Shown: piece by piece, positions 1-11,940 of the stretch
How the letters are laid out: each line of letters begins with the position of its first letter
Numbering within the stretch: the stretch's first letter is position 1
Source: Echinometra lucunter
Lineage: Eukaryota > Echinodermata > Echinoidea > Camarodonta > Echinometridae
Length of the DNA: 64,000 nt
Direction of reading: 5' to 3'
NCBI GenBank assembly: GCA_029962745.1
Contig: CM057161.1
Coordinates: forward strand, 6,213,876-6,277,875
Made by a program: the position numbers and the translations under genes
Notes under the pieces: generated by a model
Databases searched by the model: none
Seen by the model: only the letters and a program-made list of their open reading frames with translations
What the model was told of the DNA's origin: nothing

Positions 1-61
1 CTGGATGCACGTTGAGGCTTACGCATTCTGACTCTAAGTCCAACTTATTTCTTTATAACCC

Positions 62-330
62 CCCCCCCTCCCGGATTCAAGACTTCAAGACTTCAAGAAT
101 TTTATTCCATTTCCATTCATTTTCAGAATAAACAAATACAAATCAAATCCAATAGATTTTGAACATATACAATAAAACATAATGGTTATAGCAAAATAGA
201 GTAAAGATTGTAAAATTTGTACAAAAAAGCATAATATGGAAATGAGGGGGACCACTAAAAAGCGAAGCTTGTATAATGTGGTTCCTCCTTACAACTGAGA
301 ACAAATACTTATATGTAGTGCATAATCAAG
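62..330 (-). repeat. possible LINE-type 3' tail
   Basis: Read on the minus strand, this stretch ends in an A/T-rich tail followed by short 'gaagtctt' iterations, as in 3' ends of non-LTR elements. No reverse-transcriptase coding is visible next to it. The family assignment is inference. Confidence 0.25.
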
Positions 331-339
331 GCAAAAAGA

Positions 340-560
340 AAAAAAGGATCATTATACAGAATCCTTGATGTGAGCTTGGAACCAAAGATCGTGGGTTCGA
401 ATCCAACCATTGTGGAGGACTGAAACCTTATTCATGTATATTGTGTTTTAACATGCTACTCCCATTACTCAAGAAAGCACCCCCCCCCCCCCCCCCCACT
501 TCCGGAGGGAATGTTCAATGGAGGTCCCGTGTGGACCCATTTGTGACAGAGCGTCCACAT
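340..560 (+). mobile_element. tRNA-derived SINE, degraded copy
   Basis: A B-box-like GGTTCGAATCC lies at 394-404, preceded by a decayed tRNA-like 5' part. The 3' body 'aatggaggtcccgtgt' matches the body of the clearer SINE at 22260-22640 ('aaatggaggccccatgt'). A poly-C run at about 479-498 interrupts the body. Confidence 0.5.
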
Positions 561-570
561 TGTGTGTAGT
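534..570 (+). repeat. fragment of a TTAACCC-type MITE end
   Basis: 'acccatttgtgacagag.gtccacatt' is shared with the terminus of the elements at 21385-21774 and 29360-29775. Only this terminal piece is present. Confidence 0.4.
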
Positions 571-639
571 TGTTTTTTATAGAATAATTAGAGGCTGCGA
601 AGCGGGTTTTTTTTTTTTTTTTTTTTTTTGGGGGGGGGA

Positions 640-900
640 GGTCGAGAATGACGCTTCTTTCTATATTATGAACCACCCTGTCTTTAAATTTTGCGAGCGA
701 GCGAAGCGAGCAAGCCGGAAAAAGTCACTTCTCGAAACATCTTGTTAAGAAAGAAGTGTTATTTTATCATCAAAATATACTGTGAGCTTATAAGATATCC
801 GAAGCGGAGCGAGCGAGCCACTGGCAAAAATAGCCATTCTTGTTAAGAAAGAAGTATTATTTTGTCATCTGAATAAACTGTAGGCATATCTAGTAGATAT
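640..900. repeat. dispersed 'gcgagcgaagcgag' repeat, two partial units
   Basis: Two related units each contain a GCGAGCGAAGCG-type motif followed by 'cttgttaagaaagaagt.ttatttt.tcat'. Related units occur at 8.5-8.7, 12.9, 43.2-43.4 and 56.2-56.4 kb. There is no coding signal. Confidence 0.5.
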
Positions 901-1320
901 CTGAATGATATAGTCACCTTTGCTACCAAATAAGTCATTAAATAACAACTACAAATACTATAATCATGTTCTGGCATTTCAATAAATGTCGTGGAGCATG
1001 TGTTTTCCCCACAGGGTTCTCTTAAGGGAATATTTGTTTTGTTTCCATCCCCTTGGAAGGTTATTGCATGGAATAATTTTATTACTATAATGGATAAGTT
1101 CTCTAGTGCTTTAAAGTCCACCAAACAACATTCCATATACTAAAATTTCTCAATTGGTCTCACGTTTTTACAGATTTCTTGATATCAAACGTCCCCTGTC
1201 TACCAAAGGCGCCGAAAGTTGGGGAAATATAGCGGGTAGAGACCAGGGGCCCAGAAAATTTATTCAGCTGAAGAGAGACAAAAGGTTTGATGGTCTCATC
1301 ATGTTAGTACACTGTAAAAA

Positions 1321-1812
1321 GTCTTAACACTTTTATAAACGCTTTTCTGTAACACTTTATAAACATTTAAACACGTTTAAATGGAAATCATAAACACTAC
1401 TAATTAGAAGTAATCATTATCGCCTGTATGATATCAAAAGTCCCTGTTTAGTTTTGGAACACTTCATAAACACTTAGACACGTTTATCCTATATGTTTAA
1501 TTGGGAATCTTGAACACTTCATAAACACTTAAACACGTTGAGATGTGTGTTTAGATGTTTATAGACGATAAGTTAGGAACACATGATTCCATATTAAACG
1601 TGTCTAAACGTGTCAAAGTGTTCCAAAATATTAATATTAAACGTGTTTTAGTGTGTATGTAAACATGTTTGAGTGTTTATGAAGAGTTCAAAAAATAAAC
1701 GGGGATACAGGCGATAATGATAACTTCTAATAAGTAGTGTTTATGATTTCCATTTAAACGTGTTTAAATGTTTATAAAGTGTTACAGAAAAGCGTTTATA
1801 AAAGTGTTAAGA
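1321..1812. mobile_element. fold-back element with ~110-bp inverted arms
   Basis: The left arm (1321-1430) begins gtcttaacacttttataaac. The right arm (1702-1812) is its near-exact reverse complement, ending gtttataaaagtgttaagac. Between them are many AAACACTT/ACACGTTT iterations in both orientations. No ORF is present, which fits a non-autonomous fold-back DNA element. Confidence 0.75.
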
Positions 1813-3010
1813 CATGTGGCCAAGGGTCAATGAAATGAGCTGCTAGCTGGTCACATCCTTTATGGTAAGCATAGGGGCCACAAAAAAGGGGCCAAAAATG
1901 CATTTATTCAGCTGAACGTTTGTGAGCTTTGGATCGCAACACTGTTTCAAACTATATTTGTATAAACAACGTGAAAGACACAACATTCGTATAATAGTTT
2001 CTTATGACTGAGGACCGTAGTTTAAGACACATATTTCAATCTTCGCACACATTGATTATGCATATTAAATTTGAAAAAAAATTTGTTTCATGGTCTAAAA
2101 ATATTTCTTTTCTTTTTTTTACATTGCTTGAATTGAATTTTTTGACGTGCTGGTTTAATACAAGGATATTGTAATTTATATTAAAATCTATATGAGATCG
2201 AAATTACAGTTGTATCGTCCATTGGGGGGGGGGGGGGGGCTTGAGCCCCCAAAGACCCCCCCCCCCCCCCCCCCCCACCCCGTAGAACCGCGCCTGTCTG
2301 TGGAATGCTCAAGGCGCATGTAATGTAATGTAATGTCATGTCATGAAATTGAAATTGAATGTGGTGTAATTTGATTACTTCAATATAATGAAATTTGAAT
2401 TGAGGTATGTATTCATGTACATGTGTATAGTAGTGCATGTGGTTGCTTTTTCATTATTTTGTATCGCACAACATATGGTGCACTATAATAATCATCATAT
2501 TATTATTCATGTTTTGTGTTTGCTTCAAATGAAATAAGAATATAAGTTTTGAAGTGCTTGAAACCTTTTTTTTTTTTCAATTATTATTCACCAGTTACTG
2601 GTAAATTTACTGTAAATTAGTTTTTTTTTACATTTTAGATATCTGATATTATGGTATTTGTCTGAAAGTACTGAAGTCTCATGGTTATTATAACTGAAAA
2701 ATATTTTTATTCATTTATTTTTACGACATCTGCGCAAATTCACAGATCAGAAACAAGATCCTAACTTAGTACTTTTATGATACATTCGTTATGCTTCATT
2801 GTGCCTAATTTGTTTTGGTTAGATCACCTTGTATTTCAACTGTGATGTAAACTTATCATAACTATTCACAAATCGGTTTTATTTTGCGCATTTTATCAGA
2901 TATTGGCCTAGAAGCCATATGGTTACTTGTTATCGATATCGATATTATTTCATATATTGAATAAATTTGACATGAACTCACTCGACATATTTCTTATAAA
3001 TGCATCATGA
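1813..3010. other. intergenic, no gene seen
   Basis: AT-rich sequence with a poly-G/poly-C tract at 2225-2277 and a short run of 'aatgt' iterations near 2320. No conserved coding segment was recognised. Confidence 0.5.
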
Positions 3011-3043
3011 TTTATTGTTTTATAGTATAATCATGTTATCATA

Positions 3044-3095
<52 letters not shown>

Positions 3096-3127
3096 TGATA
3101 ACGTGATTATACTATAAAACAATAAAT
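3011..3127. repeat. near-perfect AT palindrome with (AT)n centre
   Basis: 'tttattgttttatagtata' on the left reads back as its reverse complement at the right end. The centre is about 50 bp of alternating AT, giving a cruciform-prone palindrome of about 117 bp. Confidence 0.8.
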
Positions 3128-3129
3128 AA

Positions 3130-3300
3130 AATAGCGGGAGAGGTTTGAATGTATGTACCAGCCGGTTGTACCATTTTATATGTATATATGTGAGACAAAA
3201 AAGGTATGGTACAAGATGGCGCAGGTCTGGACCACAAGATTGATAAGCTTTCGGCTGCTAGGCCTTCATCAGATTTATTTGCTGACTCAACGGTCGTAGC
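3130..3300. mobile_element. possible Penelope-like element remnant
   Basis: It contains 'aagctttcggctgctaggccttcatcag', a layout (AAGCTTTCGGC...CTTCATCAG) that recurs in the terminal repeats of Penelope-like retroelements. No RT or GIY-YIG coding is left. Confidence 0.3.
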
Positions 3301-4239
3301 AAATGTAGAGTGTGTGTAGTTTGTACGAGTGTGTTCCTGTGCAATGAGTAGGTGACAGTATGTACATCATGTATAGAGGGCGCGCCCTCTATACATGGGG
3401 GCTATTTTTTCGATTTTTTTTTAAATAGCCCTTTTTGTCATGTTGAGCCCCTAGATTATGTTTTCTGAAACTTTTCACCATTGAACCATTCGAATATGAA
3501 TTTATTTCATATGAGTAAAATCAACTTTTCACATTAGATTTATATAGAAAAATTGCCCCTATGGTGACCATTTAAAAAAAATAAATGGCCCCCACGACCC
3601 CCAATAGGCAGAATATGAGATGTCTCCACATCTGAATTTGCTTATATTATATATATTACATACATTTGTGCCAAATTTGGTGCCATTAACCTAAAATCAT
3701 TGGCGTAAATCCCTGGGGGATGGGGGATATATCCCCCACATTTTTTCGAGAGGGGGGATGGCGTGTACAAATATCCCCCCCTCCTCATTTTAAGGAAAAA
3801 TAATATTGTAATTAATCAGTTGGTGAAATTTGTCACAAAATGTCATAAACGATGGTCATATAGTTGAATTTTCATTTGAAATGCTCTTAAAGACCAAAAA
3901 GTGTGGGTTTTTTTTCGCAAAATAAAAGAATTATATGTGTGTGGGGGTCTGCTCGGGTAAATAAGGTTGTGTGTGTATACTTACGTGTGAGTTCACGCAA
4001 GAAATTTCGTCAAAAAAGTCGATCACCCCCGCCCCCCCCCCCCCCACTCCTCAAAACGGATTTACACCGGTGCCCAAAATGCACAACTGGTCGATTTTGC
4101 CGCCCCACTACTATCCTGACTATGCTTACTTACTCATGCCTATCTGTGTTGGGTAACAAATGAAACCAAACTGATTCTCAGCCGAGCGCTACATACCTGC
4201 ATCTTATGTTAGAAATGTTTTGCACTTTTCTAGTAAAAA
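3301..4239. other. intergenic, no gene seen
   Basis: Low-complexity spacer with short poly-C/poly-G tracts (for example 4025-4046). No exon signal was recognised. Confidence 0.45.
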
Positions 4240-4412
4240 AAAAAAAAAGTGATATTGTGGTACTTGTAATGTTAATGTTCTGTGTTTTTGTTGTAATTGT
4301 TGCTGTTGCTGTTGGAGCTTGTACATATTTTTGGTTTGCTGTTTATATAATTGTATGAGTATGTGTTTTTAGATGTGTATTTTGGCCAAGAAAGAATAAA
4401 TGAAATGAAATG
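4240..4412 (+). repeat. possible LINE 3' end
   Basis: T/G-rich 3' UTR-like sequence ends in 'aataaatgaaatgaaatgg', resembling the short-motif tails of CR1/RTE-like elements. A similar tail occurs at 11.75 kb. No coding part is present. Confidence 0.3.
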
Positions 4413-4797
4413 GTATTCTCGCCTAACACGATGGCAAGGGAGCAGTAACCAGCTTTTTCACGTTTTTTTTTTCTTTTTTAAATTTAGAAATTTGTTGGTG
4501 CATTTGGAATTTAACAAACAAATTTGCCATGACAATAACGACAAGATATACAATTTATTTTCTTCACATTAAGATGTGAACATATTCTAAACTTTCTTCT
4601 CTCACCCATCCAATTACAGGTTGTCCATTTGAACGACATTTATTACAAATAAATTTCCAACAATGCAAAATGACTATTAAATTTATATCAACTGACTTTG
4701 TATGGTACGGACAAATATTGTAAACAGAAATACGCCTTTTCGATTCTATAAGCGTGAAGCTGATCTCGGAAAATTTTGGAAGGTATAGCACCGAGTG

Positions 4798-4985
4798 AAG
4801 GAAGCGAAGAGCGAAGGCTAAAAGAGCAGTTGTCTCGTAACCGAATAGCTGAGGGTTCGAAACCAGGTCGCTGGGTTGGTGCCCTTTCGTAAGGCATCAG
4901 TCCTTATTGCCAAGTCTCTCGGGGAGGACTTAAAGCTGTCGGTTCTCTGATTGCCTATTTAAAGTCAGGTACTATAAGGGCAGTT
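4798..4985 (+). mobile_element. tRNA-derived SINE head
   Basis: A B-box-like GGTTCGAAACC (4854-4864) lies downstream of a tRNA-like 5' part. It is followed by a non-tRNA body ('gccctttcgtaaggcatc...'). It is not a functional tRNA, because no intact acceptor stem was found. Confidence 0.45.
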
Positions 4986-5350
4986 CCAGCGTTACGGACA
5001 TTACATTTCAGACGATTTTTGCAACTTCAAAAGGTCATGAAGATAAAACCTCTTTCTTATGCGGGACTGATAAGATGCAGTCACGCATATAACAGTCCAT
5101 TTCAGCACATTCTGTGGTAGTTACGGCATATTATGTTTTCGTTACGGACATTACATTTGTTGGACAAGAAATGTAATGTCCGTAACGAAACATAACATGC
5201 CATAACTACCACATGCTGTACCGAAATGGACTGAAAAGGGTGTTTTGTACATGATTCCATCATATGAGTTCCGAATAAGAAAGTGGTTTCATCTTAATGA
5301 CCTTTTCAAGTTGCAAAAGTGTAATGTCCGAAACGCATGGAACTGCCCAT
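4977..5350. mobile_element. MITE with GGGCAGTTCC termini
   Basis: The termini GGGCAGTTCC...GGAACTGCCC continue inward as 'cgttacggacattaca' and its complement. A second inner inverted pair around 5130-5190 makes almost the whole unit self-complementary. ATAA flanks both ends, a candidate target-site duplication. It lies about 70 bp from the transporter exon. Confidence 0.75.
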
Positions 5351-5423
5351 AAGCAATAATTCTGGTATCAAGCTCGATTCACTACTAATTCAATGAGAAA
5401 TATCTGTGTCTAATGTCACTTAC

Positions 5424-5616
5424 CTAAGCCGAACGTTAGTCCATGGCAAAGTCCGAAGGCAAGTCCGATCTTTCCCGAAGTCGCATCGAGCTGGGTCACC
5501 ATATCGGGCAGGAGGACGCCAAAGCTCTTCACCGTCCCGACTTCGACGAAGCCGCTGATGAATCGGCCCACGACCACGATCCATCCGTATTTGCATTCCC
5601 TAAAGAGTGACCCCAT
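5424..5616 (-). CDS. monocarboxylate-transporter-like protein, first coding exon (partial)
   Basis: An exon of 64 codons plus one base starts at the ATG at 5616 and ends at a GTAAGT donor (GT at 5423-5422). The residues 'KYGWIVVVGRFISGF' and 'KSFGVLLPDMV' match the first membrane helix and following loop of SLC16/MCT proteins of the major facilitator superfamily, which typically read 'GGWGWIVV...KSFGVFF'. Members move monocarboxylates or related solutes across the plasma membrane, usually proton-coupled; the substrate here cannot be told. Only helix 1 and the start of helix 2 are encoded. The remaining exons should lie at lower coordinates, but none was found in 1-5400, so they are probably outside the window, or this is an orphan exon. 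The start is chosen because it is the only in-frame ATG upstream of the helix. Confidence 0.6.
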
Positions 5617-7402
5617 GATGAAGCGCTTCTACTCTTGGTTCTACTAGGGTGAATACTCCTTGAGGTATGTGAATGGTAGTTCTGATGATGATGCGATGAT
5701 TGCTGTGGATCTGTACCATGACAGCTTTCAAACGTAAATGAATTCTAATTCAACAGTTCAAGAAGACTGCTCGCAAAAATTCGGGGTGAATTTTCCAGGT
5801 TTCTGTTGCATTTGAGAAAAGAAATGGAAAGATAATGAAGAGCGTCCTGATCATGCTGATGATATGTAGTATCTGATCAAAATGTGAAAGATTAAAGATT
5901 CGTCGATTCAGTACTGTATGACTGGTGAAGAGTGATGTATACGTTGCTATAGACAGAGTCGTGAGGTGTAAGACCGCCATCAAATGGTAGGAAGGTGAAG
6001 AGTGGAAAGACAAGAGAGAGCGAATAAAGTGGAAGATATGAAGAGCCCCAAACAAACGAGACAACAACAGCAACAACAACAACAAAAAAAAAAGAACGTG
6101 ACCAGATCTCTCCCCGCATTTCATTTACCTTCCATATAAGATCAATTACCCCCAAGGGCCCCGAAAGCGGGAGCAGGAAAGGCGGGGTCGCCCCCAAATG
6201 AAAAAACAATTTCACCCCTCTAAAGAGGATGGTATCCTTTTCTTTCATTTTTTTAAACCATAAAGGAAAAGTCAAAGAATGAAAACCTGAATTGGATCAC
6301 ATAACAAAATGATATTTAAGACATGAGCCCCTAAAAAGGTGATCGCCCTGGGATGTCTGTCACCGTGGAATTGGAATTGTATTTACTACTTGTGTATCCC
6401 CTAGAAGAATTATAGATTTAGACAGATAAAAGAGAGAAATTAGGAAACTTGCTTTTTGTGCCATTGGTGGTGAATGATGGTAGATAGATAGATAGATAGA
6501 TAAACGGATTTTATTATTTTTTTCACGTCTCGCAGTTTAGCAACTGAAATGAACATGCATTAGAATTCAAAACATTAAAAAATTACATATATAAGAATCA
6601 ATACATAAATTATAACTAAAAGAAAAAAAAGAAAAGTGAGATCTTGTCATAGATAACACTGCCCAGCAAACTCCTACCCCCATTACATCAAGACAACTCC
6701 ATCAGACCCCTCCTTCCCTCCCCCCGCCCATCACTCTCCACAGCCCTAACACCAGAGGCAACCCCAGACCCGGAGTCAGCCACAACTGGGCCTGCCTGCG
6801 TGTAACGAAAAAAAAATGGTAAAATGGTAAATGGTGATTAGTGGTGGAGAATGGGGTTTAATCTTCTAGTGTGAAAGAGGTCTTGTCTATAGTGTCTCTT
6901 ATGCCAGAGGTAATTGAAATGCATGCCTTGTTTTATTCAGCCGAGGATAGGCTTTTGTGCTTGGGAGGTTTTTCAGGTGTAAATATGCAAATGAAGTTTG
7001 ACCATGCTCCTTATACAAGTTATACTGAACATGTGGTAAAGTGCACTTGGGGCAGACACAACCAGTCAGCTAGAAGAGAAGGACATGCACCTTGGGAATG
7101 GGTTGTTCTCAGCAGTTTAATGTCTTAATCATTTCTTTAGTCTTTATGTCATCTTAGTTATCATGTTTGAGAAACAGAGAAGAAGAACCTGTCTCTGACA
7201 GAGTATTTCAGCAGTTGTAATCATCACCTTTAATATGTAATTCAGCACCACCGGTGAGTTGACTTTTTAGCTTTTGAAGGTTTTGAAATTACAAGAGAGA
7301 AATGACATGTATGTGAATGAAACAATAATTTATCAGACCGGATACTTACTTAAGTTAATGTATGATTCTTTGTGAGCAATTTATAAAATGTTTGGTTAAA
7401 TC
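5617..7402. other. upstream spacer, no gene seen
   Basis: Holds an (ATAG)n microsatellite at about 6482-6503 and poly-A patches. The segment 6871-7128 is open on the plus strand but resembles no family I know and has no convincing splice context. Confidence 0.4.
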
Positions 7403-7630
7403 CTTAAAGGCCCCGTCACATATTAGCGAATCGAGCTAACGAATGCCTAACGAACGGCTATTTCTTTTAAGTCCAGATACGCTTGAATACGCTAAAATTC
7501 TTTGCCACAATAGGGTTCTAAAGGTCCCGTCACATATTAGCTAATTTGAGCGTATCTGGACTTTAAAAAATAGCTGTTCGTTACTTAGGCATTCATTAGG
7601 TCGATTAGCTAATATGTGACGGGACCTTAA
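7403..7630. mobile_element. TTAA-flanked MITE with repeated arm
   Basis: The right-hand unit (about 7513-7630) is an inverted repeat with ends AAGGTCCCGTCACATATTAGC and its complement. An additional, directly oriented left arm (7403 onward, AAGGCCCCGTCACATATTAGC) precedes it. TTAA occurs at both outer ends. Internal 'gtccagatacgct' also pairs with 'agcgtatctggac'. Confidence 0.75.
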
Positions 7631-8265
7631 ACGTTAAAGCCGTTTGATCTTGAACTTTTGAGAAAACTCAGTTTCTTGTCAGTATTTAAAGAGACTTGAG
7701 ATTCAAAGAGTGTTGTAGAACAGTATATGGATTATAAAAGGATTTTTATGGCATAGATTCTGCACTGTTTTTGTATGATAATGAAAGGCTCTATGTATAG
7801 ATTAATTGTTAATAGAACCAATAGTAGAGAGTGTGTTTGGACGTTATTTAATTCTAGATGGCACTTAGTCTGGGGCAGGACACTCATCCTGTGTACTTGG
7901 TCAATGAATTGACCTCGTCCCGAAAATGTGACAAGTCTGTACCGAAACTACATAGCATGCTTTTCTATGGGTTGCTCGACGACATGCCGTCGACCTACCA
8001 GTCTGATAAGCGTCAGTTTTCTTCTTAAAATTCACCATTTTCAGTTCATTCATCAATATGAAGCAGAAAGGGGAAAATTGAGAGCCTCAGGAACATTGCT
8101 GGTAAGTAAAATCAAAACTTTTTTTTCTCTTTTATAGAAGATCTAAGTCAATGTATTTGGCGTTGGGGTCAGCGATTTGTTTCGCTATTCAAAACGCCGT
8201 TTTGACCTACGGGTGGGGCAGGATGCACCCCCACCCCTAAGCTCAACGTGGTAGCTTGTGGAGTC
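7631..8265. other. intergenic, nothing recognised
   Basis: No coding signal, inverted repeat or notable motif was recognised in this stretch. Confidence 0.4.
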
Positions 8266-8346
8266 AGGGGCGTCGCTAGAGGGGGGTGTGGGGTGTGACA
8301 CACCCCTTAAAAATTCTTGTCGACAAATTCGCGATCGCTGTCGGCA

Positions 8347-8395
<49 letters not shown>

Positions 8396-8995
8396 CGGGA
8401 AGAGGAAGGCGGGAAAAAGAAAAAAAAGAGGAGTAAGGTGCCCAAATAGAGTCATATTCGGCTTATTTGCTTGTACATTTTGACGACGAAATAACACTGG
8501 TTACACGTAAGAGAGCATATTTTCCTCGCTCGCTGCGCTCGCTCGTATTATATTTAGATACAGGATGTTTTCGGAAAGCATACACATTTGGCAAGTAAAT
8601 AAACAAATGTATAATTCAGATGTATATTGATGAAGAATTATCACTTCTATACCATAAAAAAGAGTGTATATATTTTTCCTCGCTAGCTGCGCTCGATCGT
8701 ATAACATTTAGATACAGGATGGCCTTTGAAAGCAAATAGATTAGGTAGGAGAGGTGATCAAAATATATATCAAAATAGGTATCTTAAAGGCCCATCGTGT
8801 ATTTTGATGAAGAACTTTCACTTCCATCATGAAAAGGAGTGCATGTATATATATAATCTGGCCTCTACACCCCCCCCCCCCCCCATTAAAAAAAAGTCTA
8901 GCGAAGCCCCTGTGTGGAGTGCCGTCAAGCGAGGTCGACGACAGCGAGATCTTGGTCGTCATTATAACTTCATTGTTTTCGTCGAAGGAGCATGA
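8266..8995. repeat. composite dispersed repeat with (GA)n
   Basis: Starts 'caggggcgtcgctagagggg', continues through 'gacaaattcgcgatcgctgtcggcaaaag', an (AG)n run at 8351-8393 and two units with 'tcctcgct.gctgcgctcg.tcgta'. The same order of modules, inverted in part, recurs at 43.48-43.86 and 53.80-54.05 kb. It is a non-coding repeat; open frames across it are artefacts of the (AG)n. Confidence 0.6.
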
Positions 8996-9339
8996 ACTAT
9001 TGAGCAGAGATAAACTTCACACGGTGATGTATAAAGTTGACACGATTGAGACAATGTTGTTGTTGTTGTTGTTGTTGAATTTTACGGCGCTGTCATTCAA
9101 TGAAAACTATTGAATCCTTTGAACAATGACTGTGGACAATTTGCGTCGCTAATGGTAGACGGAGTGCATCAGCGAAGATATGGTTATTGAAGTGTAGTTC
9201 ATATTTTTGCGATTGAAGAATGAAAATGTTAATTTTTTGGAAGTGTTTATTTTATGTTAAGGAGTGAACGAAAGAGACTAAGTAAATAAGAGATGGTATA
9301 ATTTCTTCGGGATGCGTTAGAGAGTTATATCAGAATCAG

Positions 9340-9475
9340 TTGAGTGTTGCAGTGGCAGAGTTGTAGTTAGCCTTAGTGGCAGTTCGAGTTGAATAGCCTT
9401 AGTGGCAGAGGGTTATCTCACAATCAGATCAGCACAGGATCTGTTGGAGATGTGTTAGCCTCAGTGGCATGATTG
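9340..9475 (+). repeat. small minisatellite-like repeat
   Basis: 'tagcct.agtggcag' recurs at least three times with irregular spacing. No coding value was recognised. Confidence 0.4.
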
Positions 9476-9897
9476 TATTGTTGTGAAGATAATATTGTTG
9501 AAGGAGTAAAGTGAGTGGAAGATCAGTTTAGCATCTGATCTTTTGAGAAATAAAGAAGTTGTTTGCATGGCATGGCTGATGTGAATATTGTCTTTATTTG
9601 GTTGTTCCAATGTGACAATGTCTGCCCCCCCCCCTCCCAGAAATTGCATTATATCATTATGACATCATCATTTTATATATACTAAAATATGCATTTTGAG
9701 CAATAGTTTAAGATCGGTAAGTGCAAGCCATTAAAATGAATCATTCGTCGCTGGGTTATCTGACAATTTTCTTGAATTATGGGCCTTATATCATATATTT
9801 CACTTACATTCCACTGATATTTGTAAAACATGAATGAAATTGTATGTTCCGAAATTATGCTGTGTATCAGTTTGAATGGACAGTTTTTTGTTGAGGT

Positions 9898-9922
9898 TAT
9901 GTGTGTGTGTGTGTGTGTGAGG

Positions 9923-9955
<33 letters not shown>

Positions 9956-9964
9956 CGCGCGCGC
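9898..9964. repeat. (GT)n(GC)n microsatellite
   Basis: Alternating purine-pyrimidine tract, GT repeats running directly into GC repeats, capable of Z-DNA formation. Confidence 0.85.
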
Positions 9965-9977
9965 TCTTTCGATAATC

Positions 9978-10118
9978 GGGGGAGCGTTTCATGAAGAGTT
10001 TTGTCGGTGAAAATCACCGACAAATGTTACAAGCTACTGAAAATCCTCGCATCTGATTGGCTGACAGCAAATTAGTCGGTGAAAATCACCGACAAAACTC
10101 TTCATGAAATGCTCCCCA
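9978..10118. mobile_element. short MITE, ATTGG-core family
   Basis: The termini 'ggggagcgtttcatgaagag' and its complement enclose two 'gtcggtgaaaatcaccgac' palindromes. A central 'gattggctgacagcaaatt' matches the core of the elements at 22838 and 40284. Confidence 0.75.
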
Positions 10119-10318
10119 GGAAAGTACATAATTATTCTGTCACAATGAACGCGAAGAATATCTTACAGGAATCTGTCGCTGTAGGCGAATTTTGCTAGAA
10201 ATGTTCTCTGTAGATCCCAGCTCGCTTAACCTCTTTATCATTGTGAGTGCACACAAGAATATCTTGCTTAAGTCATTGGGATAATAAAGCTCAGGTGTCA
10301 CTTTACAGAACAGATACC

Positions 10319-10370
<52 letters not shown>

Positions 10371-10395
10371 TGAGAGAGAGAAAGTGAGAGAGTCA
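10319..10395. repeat. (AG)n microsatellite
   Basis: About 48 bp of pure AG, then interrupted units. Confidence 0.85.
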
Positions 10396-10822
10396 CAAAT
10401 TGTACAATCACCGAGATGGAAAAAGTCGGTTCATGGATAACTGAACATGCAAGAAGAGGATATAACAGCGTCGTGGATGAAGTGTTATGATGGGGGGGGG
10501 GGGGGGGAGGAGTTGGAGGGAGGGGGAAGGAGGGGAGGAAGGGGATGAAATGGGGGTTACGATATTATTTGGATTATCCCCTTCCTGCAGGTTAATAAAA
10601 AAAAGACATGTAAATAAGATACAAGAAGAGATGAAAGACACTTTGCCAATACACACCAAATAGCCACTTTCAGTCTTGGACAGAATCACTGACGTAGCCG
10701 CTAAAGGGATGCATTAGTCAAGCCCTCCGTCCCCTCCCCCAAGCTAAACATGTTGCTTTTAAATGGGATCAGAATGAAGGGGGTGCAGAGAGAGAAGGGT
10801 GGGAGGGGGGAGGAGAAAGAAG

Positions 10823-10900
10823 TAGCGAGAGAGAGAGAGAGACAGAGAGACAGACAGACAGGCAGACAGACAGGCAGACAGGCGGACAGACAGAGAGAGA
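10823..10900. repeat. (GA)n/(GACA)n/(GGCAGACA)n compound microsatellite
   Basis: GA units pass into GACA and GGCAGACA units. Open frames on both strands here are low-complexity artefacts. Confidence 0.8.
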
Positions 10901-11559
10901 GGGGGGTATGGGGTTTAACATGGATCCTACTTCGTAGTAGGGTCCATGGTTTAACAGAAGACAGGAAAATCACTTTTGAAGAAAATTACTCCTCACACAT
11001 AAACACACACACACGCGCGCACCCTCCTTCCGATATCCTAGCCAGCTGTCGCGTATTTTGTCCGACTGTACACGACTGAGCCCACGTGCCGCGCCATGGG
11101 AAAGGTGAAGAAAAGGGCGGTTCAAGGAAATGAACTACTTGTAGTAATGTTTATGTTTTGTCATTTCAAGGAAAGCGGGGGTTCCACATCTCAGAGCCCT
11201 TGAGTTATTAAAAGTAATTTTAAAAAGGAGGATGCATTTTGCATTCGATTTGGGTACAGACTGTTTTTGGCAGATGTAACTGTTTGAAATATATAATGAT
11301 GTTGTATCAGAAATATTATTTCAAATTTCAAGTAAAATTTCAATTTTCTTACTGTTTCACGAGAGAAATTGTATTATTTTGATATTCTGGGTTTTTCTTT
11401 ACAGTATCTTCCTATATAAGAAAGAATTATATTCAGCTGTAGAAAAAAAAAACATTTCAAGCTGAGCCTTGATCATAAAAACCATTAAAAAAATAAAATT
11501 TATAAGTACAATTCATATTTTCACACATTTTTTTTCTTTTGAGGGGTTTGCACGATACA

Positions 11560-11785
11560 AGCCTAGCTTTTTAGCATTCCCCTCCATTTTCAACGTTTAT
11601 TTATATGCTTAATTTGTAAAATTTCACTTTGACAATTTCTTATATAAGGATTATGTAATTATTTTGTATGTACAAATTTATGTATGTTGTACAACTATGT
11701 ATGTTATTTTGAGTTGAAAATTATGTATTTTATATCTGAGTTGAAAATGGAAAAAATAAATGAAATGAAAATGAAATGAAATAAA
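11560..11785 (+). repeat. possible LINE 3' end
   Basis: AT-rich 3' UTR-like sequence ends in repeated 'aaatgaaatgaaa'. It is the same style of tail as at 4.4 kb. No coding body is attached. Confidence 0.3.
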
Positions 11786-11940
11786 GGGCCCTGTTCCATA
11801 AAACTTACCATTGATGGTAACTTTGCCATCAATGGTAACTTCCATGGAAACCATTTTGATTGGCTGTTGAGCTCTGTTACCATGGTAGTTACCACTGATA
11901 GCAGAGTTTCATTTATGGTAAATTTTATGAAACGGGGCCC
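11786..11940. mobile_element. MITE with GGGCCC..CATAAAACTTACC ends
   Basis: 'gggccctgttccataaaact' at the left pairs with 'attttatgaaacggggccc' at the right. Inner repeats of 'accat.gatggtaa' form further stems, and a central 'gattggctg' is present. Confidence 0.75.

Noticed and set aside
3011..3127. CRISPR-like or phage att-type repeat
   Set aside because: A single AT palindrome in a eukaryotic intergenic region; no spacer-repeat periodicity.
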